Assembly (NCBI RefSeq): GCF_031877795.1
Contig: NC_133940.1
Coordinates: 10,169,985 to 10,233,984 of the forward strand
Source of the DNA: Strix aluco
Lineage: Eukaryota > Chordata > Aves > Strigiformes > Strigidae
Direction: 5' to 3'
DNA: 64,000 bases
In this document: positions 13,501 to 24,800 of the stretch, one piece after another
How positions within the stretch are numbered: position 1 is the first letter of the stretch
How the letters are laid out: each line of letters begins with the position of its first letter
Program-made: the position numbers and the translations under genes
The notes under the pieces: model-generated
Seen by the model: the letters and a program-made list of their open reading frames with translations, nothing else
Told to the model about the DNA's origin: nothing
Database searches by the model: none

Positions 13501-14298
13501 AGCATTTTCCCAGGGTGTTAGGGAAGTCAGGGGTTAGGTGGCACAAGAGGAAAAGGATGGGGCTTCTGTCAAAGCTATGACAAAGCCACTTCAGGCTGGG
13601 TGCCTCAAAACAGAGCAGCCCTACATTGGTGGCTCTTTCTGAGCATGCTGGCCAGCACTGCTTTGGTCTGTTAGGAGGTAATGCACCTTCACAACAAAAG
13701 CTGAAAGGGAAGATGAGGTAGGCACCAGACTCCTATTGTCATGCTGCTGCTGGCCAAGGATGAGTAATCGCCCCAGACACCACGTCTGCACGTCCTCTGA
13801 GCACACAGATCCGAGGGACACCATAGATTTCTTATTACAAGCTATAGGTCAGGTTTTAGAACAGCAGAAAGTATTTGAGAGTCCCATTATGCAGTGTTGC
13901 TTGTCCTGGCTAATCAAACCAAGAGATATGGTACAGAGCAAAACTCTGACATGATCCTGTCCCTCTGAGGCACAGGCACAGCTTCAGCATCCCCAGGAAC
14001 CATGATGGACATCAGGCAAATGCACTCAGATGCCTGGGAACCGTGAACCAATTACTAATGATTTTTACTGAACATGAAAGCGCTGCCTGCTTTTCCGCTC
14101 CCTTAAAAATTACACTTGAATCTCCCTTCTTTTCAGGTCAACTATACATCCCCACTGGTGGCCATGCACTTTACAGACGTGAAGAAGAATTATGTGGTCC
14201 CTATTCAGTGCAGTCTGAACGGGAAAGGTATTATCAACAATGTTAACAGTGACCGCTTCCTGGGCCGAATTATCTTCACACTCAACATTGGAAAGTAG
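4535..14298 (+). CDS. ATP1B4: ATP1B4, X,K-ATPase beta-m subunit
   Basis: Eight coding exons: 4535-4597, 7327-7489, 10181-10309, 11140-11244, 11520-11716, 12340-12396, 13127-13222 and 14137-14298. All introns are GT-AG and the joined frame is open for 323 residues. The product is a type II membrane protein: a charged cytosolic N-terminus of about 75 residues, one helix at about 77-101 ([11 protein letters not shown]...), then an ectodomain with six cysteines (NIECV, KKACQ, LQNCS, GQPCI, VDCKV, IQCSL), the number expected for three disulfides. It has six N-glycosylation sequons and ends FTLNIGK. The segments [24 protein letters not shown] and [14 protein letters not shown] match human ATP1B4 closely. 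In birds and other non-placental vertebrates the family is described as a genuine pump beta subunit in muscle; in placental mammals it became a nuclear-envelope transcription co-regulator. This N-terminus has scattered acidic residues but no poly-Glu runs, which fits the ancestral type. The first exon is the least certain. Confidence 0.96.
4598..7326 (+). other. ATP1B4: ATP1B4 intron 1
   Basis: A GT-AG intron of 2.7 kb with a GTGAGT donor and a TTTTCCAG acceptor. It holds a short perfect 7-base tandem repeat, three copies of GCATACA at 5561-5581. I see no other gene, RNA or mobile element in it. Confidence 0.7.
7490..10180 (+). other. ATP1B4: ATP1B4 intron 2
   Basis: A GT-AG intron of 2.7 kb between the exon ending in the cytosolic tail and the exon encoding the membrane helix. 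The open frames inside are short and unrecognised. I see nothing else in it. Confidence 0.7.
10310..14136 (+). other. ATP1B4: ATP1B4 introns 3-7
   Basis: Five introns (10310-11139, 11245-11519, 11717-12339, 12397-13126, 13223-14136) separate the ectodomain exons. All are GT-AG and short, as is usual in birds. A GGCA tetranucleotide microsatellite lies at 12978-13000 in the intron before the 13127 exon. An A/T-rich patch lies at 10530-10690. I see no coding or mobile sequence. Confidence 0.75.
12978..13000 (+). repeat. (GGCA)n microsatellite
   Basis: Nearly six tandem copies of a four-base unit, GGCA, without interruption inside an ATP1B4 intron. It is a simple repeat likely to vary in length between individuals. 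Confidence 0.85.
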
Positions 14299-15610
14299 CC
14301 ACTACAAACACTGGGCACTTAGTTTAAGTCAATCAGAGGCTTTTTCCTTTTTAAAGCATAAAGCCAGCATTTCTTCTGCTAGGAAAAACAGGCACATGGA
14401 GATTTTTGTTAATTTATTTTTGTTCATAGTTAGGAAACAAATGAGATGCAATGGAGCGTGGAACCACATTTTTCATCATCTGATGTAAATCATTATTAGT
14501 AAAAATTAAAAGTTATCTCCTGGGCAGAGAACCTGCAAAAGCATTTCAGTTTTGATTTATAAAAATCTCTGGTATCTGAACACTATTTTCATAAGGTCTT
14601 TTACGAGTGACCCCTGTGGAATGCATTTTTCCTGGCTTTAAATTTTAATCTTTACCACAGTTTTATGTGCATTTCTCAGGCAAAAGCTAACAAGAGGGTA
14701 GTTTATTAGCACTGTTCTTGTTAAAATAATAAACAGCAAAAATTCTGGATTATACCTGCAATGACACAGTTAAAAAGTGAAAATGTCAGAACTCAAAATG
14801 CCTCCTAGGATCTTCAGCTCCAGGAGCATCTTGACTGTAGCATTTTACACAGCATTGTTCAGCACACCCAAGGTGCTGGAGCAAAGGCCGTGTAGAAAAT
14901 CATTTGCCCTTGAACCTTTCTGACTGTTCCTTTCTGAAGTGGGAAGATTAATGCATTTCTCCCTCCTCCTCCTCCTCACTCCAGTACTTCTCTCTGCCCC
15001 AGGAATTCTCATCAAGTCTATTAAGCAGGGACAAGTGAAAGGAGCTCTTCTCGCCCTGTCATGGTTTGCAGGTCAACGGCTCCTCCTTCCCCTGTTCAGG
15101 CACAGAAGTGCCAGTGAAATATGTTAGACCCCACCAAATATTGCGGCCTGTTCTTCCCTGTTCCGGAGAGGTCACAGCTATAACGCTGCAGGAAAGGCTT
15201 AGTCGTTTCATCGTAAGGGGCCAATGCTGGTATTAATCATCAATTTATCATCCTCAAAGACCTACGAAGCACACTCGCCCTCATCAGAGCAAGGTGCTGC
15301 TAACCTGAGCAACCTCTGCTGGGTGGACAGCCTGACCCTTCCCAGCCCGTCAGCATAGAGCCTTCGTATCTGACAGAGATGAACTACACTCTGCATGTTA
15401 TGAGCTCTGAGAACACAGCAGGACAGGACACCTTAGGATAATGTACTAGTTGGAAAGCACACTTACTAAAATTACTGACTGAACAAGAGCATTGTGGTAT
15501 GTTTGTCCTACATCCTAGTCCAGGCACTTCATCTGCCATCATTTCCTGATCTATATAAGTCTAAGAAGTCATTTTTTGTATTAAGAATAAAGCTACTACA
15601 GTAGAATTAA
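14299..15610 (+). other. ATP1B4: ATP1B4 3' UTR (inferred)
   Basis: The AT-rich sequence after the ATP1B4 stop contains two + strand AATAAA signals, at 14728-14733 and 15586-15591. Either could end the transcript, giving a 3' UTR of about 0.45 or 1.3 kb. No transcript data are available, so the end is inferred. Confidence 0.45.
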
Positions 15611-18600
15611 CTCTATGGTACCATTCTTAAAACACTGGTGTAAGAGATGCAGTCTGGGACTTTGGCTCCCTGTGCTGGACAGTTAGGGACTGAATGTCAA
15701 AGCAGCATGTAACATGATCCTTGAATTTTGAGCACTTGATTAACCTTCTAGGGCCAAAGAGTTCAGAAGCCCAGTACAGTAAGACCCACCATACACTAAG
15801 TATCACAAACAACCATCGGGCAAAAACTACTTATTAAAAATGGTTAAAAACCTAAAGCAGAGGTAGTTTGGGAACTAATTCTGTTCGGATGTGGTTATTC
15901 ATATGACACTGATAGAACTAGGGCAACCCGATCATTCTGCGTGCACAACTCATCTGAAAGGGCATGTTCTGATCAACACAAACTGGCTTCTGCCAAAGAT
16001 GCTGCTGCTGGGGTAGTGGCTCTTCCTTTGACATCAGAAATAAGTTAAACACACAAACAGTTCTTTTAAATTTATATTTCTGTAGGATTCTGAAAGGAAA
16101 CCAAACCCCTTATGCTTCAGGTCATGAAATTAACAGCCCTCCAGCTAGCCACAGGACAAAACTTTGTATCTAATCTGTACCTGCCTAGTGGAAGGATTTA
16201 TGAAGCAGCTGGTCCTTTAGCAGACACTGGACCCATGCTTTGATCAAATCAAAGACAGATCAACTAATTGGGATGTAGATATGTGAGCAGCTTAGAAGCC
16301 AAAGTTTCTGTTTCCCCACCAACATCCAGATCCAGTCACATTGGCAATCCTGTTTGAAAAGCTCTCAGAAATTGCATGAGTGTTTGTTTACACTAAAACA
16401 AAGCTTTATAAATACCATAGGTAACTTTATTTTCCAGACACGTATTCTGCTTTCGGAATATTTGTACAGTCATTTCAAGATTTGGAGAATTGTATACACC
16501 ACTCTTCATGCTACAACCACCTTAAAGTGCTGGCTCAAATTTTGACTTCTATTGAAGCCCAAAATAATACTTTATATGTATATATAAAATATATATATGT
16601 GCATTTAGGAAATTGCCATATTTTACTAAAATAACCTAGCAAAAGTGATGCAAAATACTTCGATCTGCAATCTGAGCATGAAACCATGGATGGAATCCAT
16701 CTGCTGGCAGCAGAGAAGCAACACACTCTGACAAGCAGGTGTTACTTCAAAATTGCCATTCTCAAAATAATTCACCATTTACTACTGCAGCAGGGAAATC
16801 AAGTATTGCAAGAGCAAAAGTACAAGACAAAAGAGCAAGACAACCAAACGCAAAGCACACAGTCCAACTCAGCAGCATTAAATTACACTCCTTAAAAAAA
16901 AAAAAAAAAAAAAGGACAACTTGGCTCAAGAGCCCATCTGCGGTACAAAAATCAGTTTTGTCAGATTCGGGCAAAGCTTATCTTTGGTCACAGTGAGAAC
17001 AAGAATAATTGAACATACAGGTATTTCTCAAACATCAAAACTAACTCTTCTGAAATCTCCCTTCCCTGAATACATAGCTATTGTGAGTTAACTTAGTAAC
17101 ATCAGTGTTGACCAGCTCCTTTGTGCATGTGAATGACAGAAGGTGCTTTCCCTACGACACAGATACAGGCTCAATGCACAAAGAGGTTAAATATTAAAGC
17201 AGCTTGTTGTTGCAACACTTGTTGCAGAGGACAGAAGCTTGTGTGCCGTCAGTAGCTCACTGCAGACCTGGCAGCTCTTGAGCTGTCCCACAGTTGGAAA
17301 TCGGGGTTCACCAGCTGCAAGATGGACCAAAGAGGTTGAAAGAGCACGAGGCTTCTTTCATCCTATCAACATGAACCTGGTGGGAATGAAGGTGAACATA
17401 ACCACAAACAACGACCTTCTATTTTGGTACGGTTTAGATATAAAACAGAATTGCAAAAGGTACAGCATTAATAACAAAGCAAGCATCTTCAAACAAATCA
17501 GATGCTCCTATTCCTTTGGAAGTCACTTTCTTCACTACATATATATATTAATTTCTCCTTTATGACCAGCATTCCTCATACTAGAAATTTTGTGCTCTTA
17601 TACTATTCAACTATTATTTGAGAGAGAGCAATAATTAGGAGGTTAAAAGCAGATTAATCCTATCAAAACAGAATGGTTTTATACCTTCACTTGCATTCCT
17701 AGATCACAGCTTTTCAGCGATCCCCTGTTAACCCAGGAAAGCTGTCCAAAGGAACTGCAGGAATCTCTGAACAATCTGTCGTCTTAGTCTTTGAGAGCTC
17801 TCAAAATACTCTTGAACCTCACACTGACCAGTGCTGAAACGCTGTGTAGTTTCTTTTATGTTCACAGAATCAAAAGTGGAGACAAACTGCAGCCGGTGAG
17901 ATTCCAGCCTCCCACCCTTGTTTCACAATTGAGCTCAGAACAAAAGGGAAAACACAGTCAAACAGAATAGCACAGGACACACTTCCTTTAGCAGACTGTT
18001 GGCTTTTCTAAGTAGTGAAAGTTCTCCAGGACTGAGCCTTATCTTCATGAATAAAGACATTAAAGGCATCATGCTAGTACAAAGCTATTTAACATACATT
18101 AGAAGTCAACTTCTCCATACTGATGTTAAACAAATTTACTAGAAGAATCAGACGTTCTTCTTATGATAGTTTATTAGTGAGATCAGGTACTACCTTTACA
18201 TTCAGAAGGAACAGGAAATTCAGACTGATTCACAAGAACAAGCTGCTAATGAAAAAAGACAACAGCCATATGCCAAGTTCCCCACAGAAGTCTGTTAAGA
18301 GCTTGGTATTCATTTTCCCATAGCATTCACACCTTTAATAATGGTTTTTAGCTTTAGCATTATCTGAGATAAGCTGTATGCAACTAAAAATTTTCTTGTA
18401 TAAAAGGATTAAACAACAGAAATCAAGTTTTAGAGAGGTCTTTACTCAAAATAATCACATTTCTCACACGGACACACATCTGGTTCTCAGAACACTTACT
18501 TTCTCCAAAATCATACAGTAGCTTCAAGTAATTCTGCAACTCATCTTCAGACTCAGGGCATGTTATTCTGTCATGAAGTGTGTTTTTTATTTTAAATAAA

Positions 18601-18701
18601 CAAACTATGAATTCATTTGGTCTTCTTTTTAAGGGGACAGATCGGGAAGTCTGGGAAAAGGACTAGAGCAGGGAAGGTGGCAACTGAGAAGAATTAAGAG
18701 A
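15611..18701. other. Convergent 3' region, ATP1B4 and LAMP2
   Basis: This region lies between the facing 3' ends of ATP1B4 (+) and LAMP2 (-). It holds a TA-rich stretch near 16570-16600 and a run of 20 A at 16894-16913. A - strand AATAAA (TTTATT at 18586-18591) lies about 115 bases past the LAMP2 exon 9C stop and could end that isoform; further TTTATT motifs, for example near 16424, could give longer ends. I see no gene here. Confidence 0.5.
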
Positions 18702-18844
18702 TTATACAGACTGATAGCCAGTACGACTTTTTCTTCTTCCAATGATATAAGATATAAAGACAAGAATGATAAGGAAGCCAAGTGCCATGCCCACTGCGAT
18801 GGGAATAAGAAAGTTCAGGTCAGAATCAGCAAAGCATTCTTCGG
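18702..18844 (-). CDS. LAMP2: LAMP2 terminal exon 9C
   Basis: The acceptor TTTCTGCAG is followed, in the phase set by exon 8, by AEECFADSD, a long hydrophobic helix, then [12 protein letters not shown] and stop. This matches the human LAMP2C tail as I remember it. The last luminal cysteine (AEEC) and the GYQSV sorting signal are intact. LAMP2C has been reported to bind nucleic acid through its basic tail. It is the last of the three alternative exons in transcript order. Confidence 0.95.
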
Positions 18845-21800
18845 CTGCAGAAAGAAGAAAAACAAAAAAAGCAAGGGAGAATAAATTAGTAAAGGAAATC
18901 AAGCATTAGAAACCAGAGAAAGCAAGGAGCAAACAAGACTTTTTGAGAACTTAAACTGTTATAGATACAATAATGCATCTAAAGTAAAATCAGTATGGAG
19001 TAAAGAAGTGATAGAAAGATTGATTTCTTTAAACATATATAATACACACATAATTTATATTGGTAACATCTTCCCATCTGATGTTTAATTTCATTCCTCT
19101 AGCAAGCAGATGACTCAGATTAGAAATGCGAGGACAAAACAGCAGTCTGAGCACACATTAGCTGATCACACCTCAGAGTTAACAGCAATATAGCAACAAA
19201 AAAAGACAGACTAGTATAGACTGGTATATTACTCCTTGTCTGAGTGACTTGCCAAACCCTCAAGTCACCAGCACTTCTCTAGGTTCCAGACACGAAGAGA
19301 AGTAACAGACAGCAAACCACGTAACAAAGCAGAAACTACGAGAGACAACCAAGACACATATGCTGAAAGCACTGAATGGAAAACACTGAAAAACTCTTTG
19401 GGTTGGTAACTTTATTTATTTTCAATCCAAATACAAAAAAAGGGTTATCAGTTTCAGCTGAGAACTATACAGCCTTTAACTGAAATCAACATAGGAGAAA
19501 AACAAAAGAGACAGCTGTAATGCTACAGTGGTTTTTAATATACAGGCTGTAAAATATGCGGAGAACTCCTTGCTGATACAAACACTCATGCAAGGATTAG
19601 CAAACACTGGGAACTGATTTCAAACTCAGGGATACACCCTAGACACGGAGGCAGGGCTTGGCATTTTTCCCCCCCGTTTGTAAAGAGAGCCAAGCTCCAC
19701 CTGTGTGGTGTCAACATGAGAGGTTTAGTGAGATATGATACAATGTCTGTGCACTGCTCCAACACTGTAAGGGTGCTTGACTTAAATGTTTTTAATAAAG
19801 CAGAGCTCCTTATAAAACTTCTTTGCTTGACCTTATATTAGAGCAGAGTAAGTGTCACGCATACATTCAATGCTTTATCAAAAGTTAGCTACTGTTTTAA
19901 GCGAATATTTAAACCATTTGAGCCTCTAACTGAATCAGCCTTGGTTATGGGAAATTTACTTTTTTGATTTAGTTCACTACAGTCCACACAAAAGGCTATA
20001 CAGAGCCTTTGGCTAAGAGGAAAGAAAACAACACATGGAGGTTCAGCACCTGAAAACACTAAACTCAGGCAAGCTGAGGGCACCCACTGCCAAATAGAGC
20101 AACACTTGAAAGGGAAAAAAGAGGAAAGGAAATATGTACCTTATGCACTGAGCTATGTCAAAATATTCTGACTACTGAGAAAGTATTTAAGCATCTTAAA
20201 AAGATAACTGCATTTGCTTAGTCATCTTTGTTCACTGAAGATCAGCGTACACAATTTAACTACTACATGCTGGATAATGGGTCATTAACACTAAACATGA
20301 ATGAATTTGCTAAGGCAGAGGTGCCCAGCATGCAGTGACAGAAATTCCCTTCCTCTCTTCCTTAAAGGGGGTCACTGCAATACACACCCCGCTATGGCAC
20401 TGGTACAAGGATTCCCAGGATAAAAAGGGTTTAGTTTCATACCAGAAACATTCCATCCTTTACCTCTCTCCAGTTTGCCACTGTTGTTGGCACACATCTA
20501 TCCACATATTGTCTCTGTACAACGGTTAGAAGCTTCAGAGAACTGTCTTCAAATGCAGAACCTGGTAACTGTACAGCACAAGCAGACTCCATATTCCGCC
20601 CAGGAGGAATAGCTTTTTTGGCATATTTGGCTGAATGTGTCTCCATTCAAAATAATCAGAAATTTTGACTCCCAACATTTTTAGCCCCAGTATAAAAGCT
20701 ATCTTCCCTTTTAATTTCAATCATGAGATGCAACCCATGTTTCTTAAAAACAAACCTGTTTTTATTGGTATATGCTATGCAATAGAGAATGCTGTGGCAA
20801 ATTAAAAAAAAATAATAAAGGCGTTCATTGTCTGGAAAAGCTTCTTTTGAGGACTACTGGCATGGCATCATTAAGCTAAAAGATCAGAAATCTTGGTATC
20901 TTTGAGCACAATTTTAGTATTTAGTAAACTGTATAGAAGACACAGACAATACTAATCAAAACAAACCGCAGTCTATGGTATATTATACCCATTAATATTC
21001 AACATCCACAAGAACACACAAGTTAAATGCTGTTTCCACAGACCAGAACAAAACTATTTTGATTCACATAATGCCACTGCATGCCTGTAATATTCTGAAA
21101 TTAGAAGGGCAGTATTTTGGAAGAACTGAAATGAATTCATCAGTTGATTATGAACTAGAACATGCTCTAAGTTGTTAGGTTCAAACATAAACCACAACAA
21201 TACGTGCTGTATCACTTCTTAACCAGGTTTGTTTTTAACAAACCATTTGCCTGACTTGGCAAGCAAACCATCTTTTGAGTTCAGATATTTTTTTTTTTTT
21301 TTTAAATAAAGTTAAACTTTCTCATTTTAAAACTATTCGTATCCAGCATTATAGCATTTCTTGTAACCAACAAAGCCAACCTGTACTAGGACAACTAATC
21401 CCCCCAAACCTGCTCCTACTGCTACAAGTGCCATGAAGTTGTCTACCTCCAGGCTGTGGTCTTGAGCTAAATAGAAAAAGGGCAAGTTTGAAAATAAATG
21501 CATTTAAATAGAAGTATTTAATACTATGTTCTTCCTCCAATTATTTAAAACAGTTATGCCTTTCGCCAACAGGACATCAGATAGTCCCCCACAAAACCCT
21601 GACCTCCTTCCCCTCCCCAAAATATAATAGCAATAATTCCCCTTCTCAAACATCACAACAGTCATAATTCCATTATATACTTTCTTGGAAAGCATGTATC
21701 TGCATTTTACTGTAGATTTATCATTACTGTACACCACAAAATCCAGCCTTCCAGTGTCTAGCTACTCACTGCAAGTCTCCAACAATACTGGAGATAGGAT

Positions 21801-24800
21801 TACAGTAAAAACAGTAATGCTTTGACAAAAAAAAAAAAGTCTTTACACTTACTACAGGATATCAGTAACTCCTGCTTGTTCCAAGTTTCATCAGACTCTT
21901 GCAGACTGACTTGTACTCACAATTTGACAGGAATTTGATGCCTGCAGTCCCACTGGAGTTTAAATTCATTTTGACTGATTTACATCATTAGGAACCCCAC
22001 TGCTAAGCTCTTTAACAAGAGCCTATTAAAATATTTGCATTTTTCTTCACACTAAAAAAGCTTCAGCTGACACTTCAGGAAGGTGTTAACATTATTCTGA
22101 CTTTGTGTAGCAGATAAAAAGGTAGCTTTAACATAACTATTATATAAGCAGTGCAGGCTAGAATCAAGAAGAAAGGGTACAAGAGTAGCCCACACTTTTT
22201 CCTCTTGTCATATGACCATAGAGTTCACAAGATAGGCCAGAAAGAGGTATGGTGAAGGGAAGACTATCATCTCTCTTGATGCAGGAAAAAAAGTATATAG
22301 CAGTACCATTACCAGAAGAGCTGGCAGCACAGCCACGATCAACCCAGCTTTTACCATAGAGGATGACGCTACTAACCAATCCCCAGAAGGCTCCCTAACG
22401 CTTCCCATGTTCGCTGAATGTAGACACCGATTTCATTGTCCAGGATGACTGCAAGAAACTGAACTGTTCACAGCTGTACACCAATGTAAGATGGCCAGCA
22501 AAATCAAATCACAAGAACAACTCGTCAGGATGGAGCTACAATTGACAAAAAAGTTTACAAGCAAATTCCTAATGATGAACCAGATGTACAGTGTCTCAAT
22601 TAGTTCCCAAGCTGTCTTCTGCTAGTGGGTTGCACCCAAACACACTTCAGAACGTGCTGCAAAACAAAGCATTAAGACACAGACAACAGAGACTCTTTGA
22701 GGAGCCCCTTCCTTCACCAGCTAGAAGCCAGAATCTCAGATATGGACTGACTGAAGTTGACCTTACTATTTTAGTTTATTTTCTTTAAAAAAAGACAGTA
22801 CAAGATGTCTGTTTTCAAATCGGTTAAAAAATGTGAACAAGTTTCCTTAAGAAATAGAACAATCTTTATTATTTAGAGCACATGTTGAACAGGTTGACAT
22901 TTCCCTACTGAGCAATACATACAGGAAAACTAGTGGTTTTATAACAACAGGCAGTCAGGTGAAACTTAGATGTTTTTTGAACCAGTTATCTGCACATCAG
23001 TCTAGGAGTACTTTAGTCTGAGACAATATACTTGCAAATTAATATTAAGTTACAGGTTTTTGCAAAGATACTTCTAGTATTGTTGAATTTTGGGAGAAGT
23101 TTGCACTAATCTTCTGTATTGTCACTTGGAAACCGTGCACAGTTCTAAAGTTTGCATGGTCAGATGAATACAGTGTGGTAACTACTCCTTAACAGAAATG
23201 CGCGTGTAACTGGTGCCACTGAACATCAGTCACAAAAATGCTAAAAATCTGTATGAACTTCTGCCTTTGAGAATATAATAATAAGAAAGTCATTAGATCC
23301 ACTTTTTTTTTATTAAAATGGTAAGTCTTGAAGCCTGTTTCAGGATTAAACTTAATAGTAGTTCCCCACTTTCATTAAAATGAATTTCAGTAACTGATGC
23401 AAAATTCAAGCTGTAGGCTACCAGCTACAGTAAGCACTATCCACCCATACTGGCTTCCTTGGCTAGTGTCAGGAGTAAACTGTTTTTAACCACCCTCCCC
23501 CCCCAAAAAAAAAATTACTGAAAGAAGTGTATTTCATGATTTGTATACAAACATGCCACAGACATCTCTATAACCCTAGAAAATACTAATAAAACACTAA
23601 ACCAGCTTTGATGCAGGCTAAACTCATTCTAAAGGGGGAGACAAAGTTATGTTCATTAAATAACTAGTTTAGGCAGCTCATGTTATGACATATGCAAAAA
23701 AGCCACACTTACCTAAAAGTCTAGAAGACTTTTTTCCATGCAGTAAGAACTACGTATTACAGCACAAGGAGGCCAGAGGAAAGTTGTGCAGCAAGGGTTA
23801 GTCTCTACAGAGCTGCAGTTTAAGAACAGTCCAGTTGCACTGCATTTTTTTAAGCTAGTTATCCTTTCCATACAGCAAGGAAAAACAGGTGTTGTGGGTC
23901 CATCTCAGACTTGTTTGGCTTTTGCATTCTTAACATTAATAAATGCTACACAGCAATCAAACACAAAGTACATTAAACATTCAGAATGCCAATGGCGGGC
24001 AGTTATAATGTGAATTTTGACTGGCAGAGAACCATTCAAGATGAAGATTTAAAGACAGCTCAAGCTGCAACAACAGATACTGGCTCATTAAATGAAAGCA
24101 TCTTTAAACAATGGTCATTCAAAGCAACAAGACAGACCAGTTCTGTGCAGAGTATGATATAAAGTTAAGTGCACTTTAAAGTTCTGGAATATTTAGAAAG
24201 GTTATTCCCTTTAAACTGATGCCAGCAAAAAAGCTTGCATTAATTTAGCAGAACTCTGTCTCAGTTGAGTATTTTAGACGATTGCCAAGGTATAATAAGT
24301 GATGAAGAATTCAGTGCCTAACAGTAATTTTTTTTTTTTTTAAAAAGCATTTGGAAACAGCACTGAAGTCTTCCTATATATCCACCATTTGGCAAGTATA
24401 GGCTACTCGTTTGTACAGTCAGGGTATAGGAATGATTCCTGAAACTACACCAAGGCAGGAGTTAACTACTCAAATTCTGTCAAAGCTAAGTAAGTTACTG
24501 CTGCCACTTCAAAAGATCACTTAATCACCAGCCTGAAGTTCAACTCTATGAAAAACAAAGTTGTTACTGGGCATCGAACAATCCTTGTTAAATACTACAC
24601 AAGTCATAGTGACTAATGCTGCCAGCTTAACCCACAATTATGACCACTAAGGAACGCAGAGGAGAGAAGCAAGTACAAATTCTATGCTATTCTGGGAGTT
24701 GCCCAATGCACATCAGTTTAGAATGTGTTCTTGTTTCAGGCTACAACTTGTAAAAAGCAGAAATAAATCCTAAACACTTTATGGTTTTCACAAGATAAAA

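Noticed and set aside
22164-22454. Hydrophobic frame with an upstream acceptor-like site, possible fourth LAMP2 terminal exon
   Set aside because: The acceptor at 22449 and the hydrophobic frame are in different phases. In the phase set by exon 8 the sequence stops after about 25 residues without a helix or a GYxx-phi tail.
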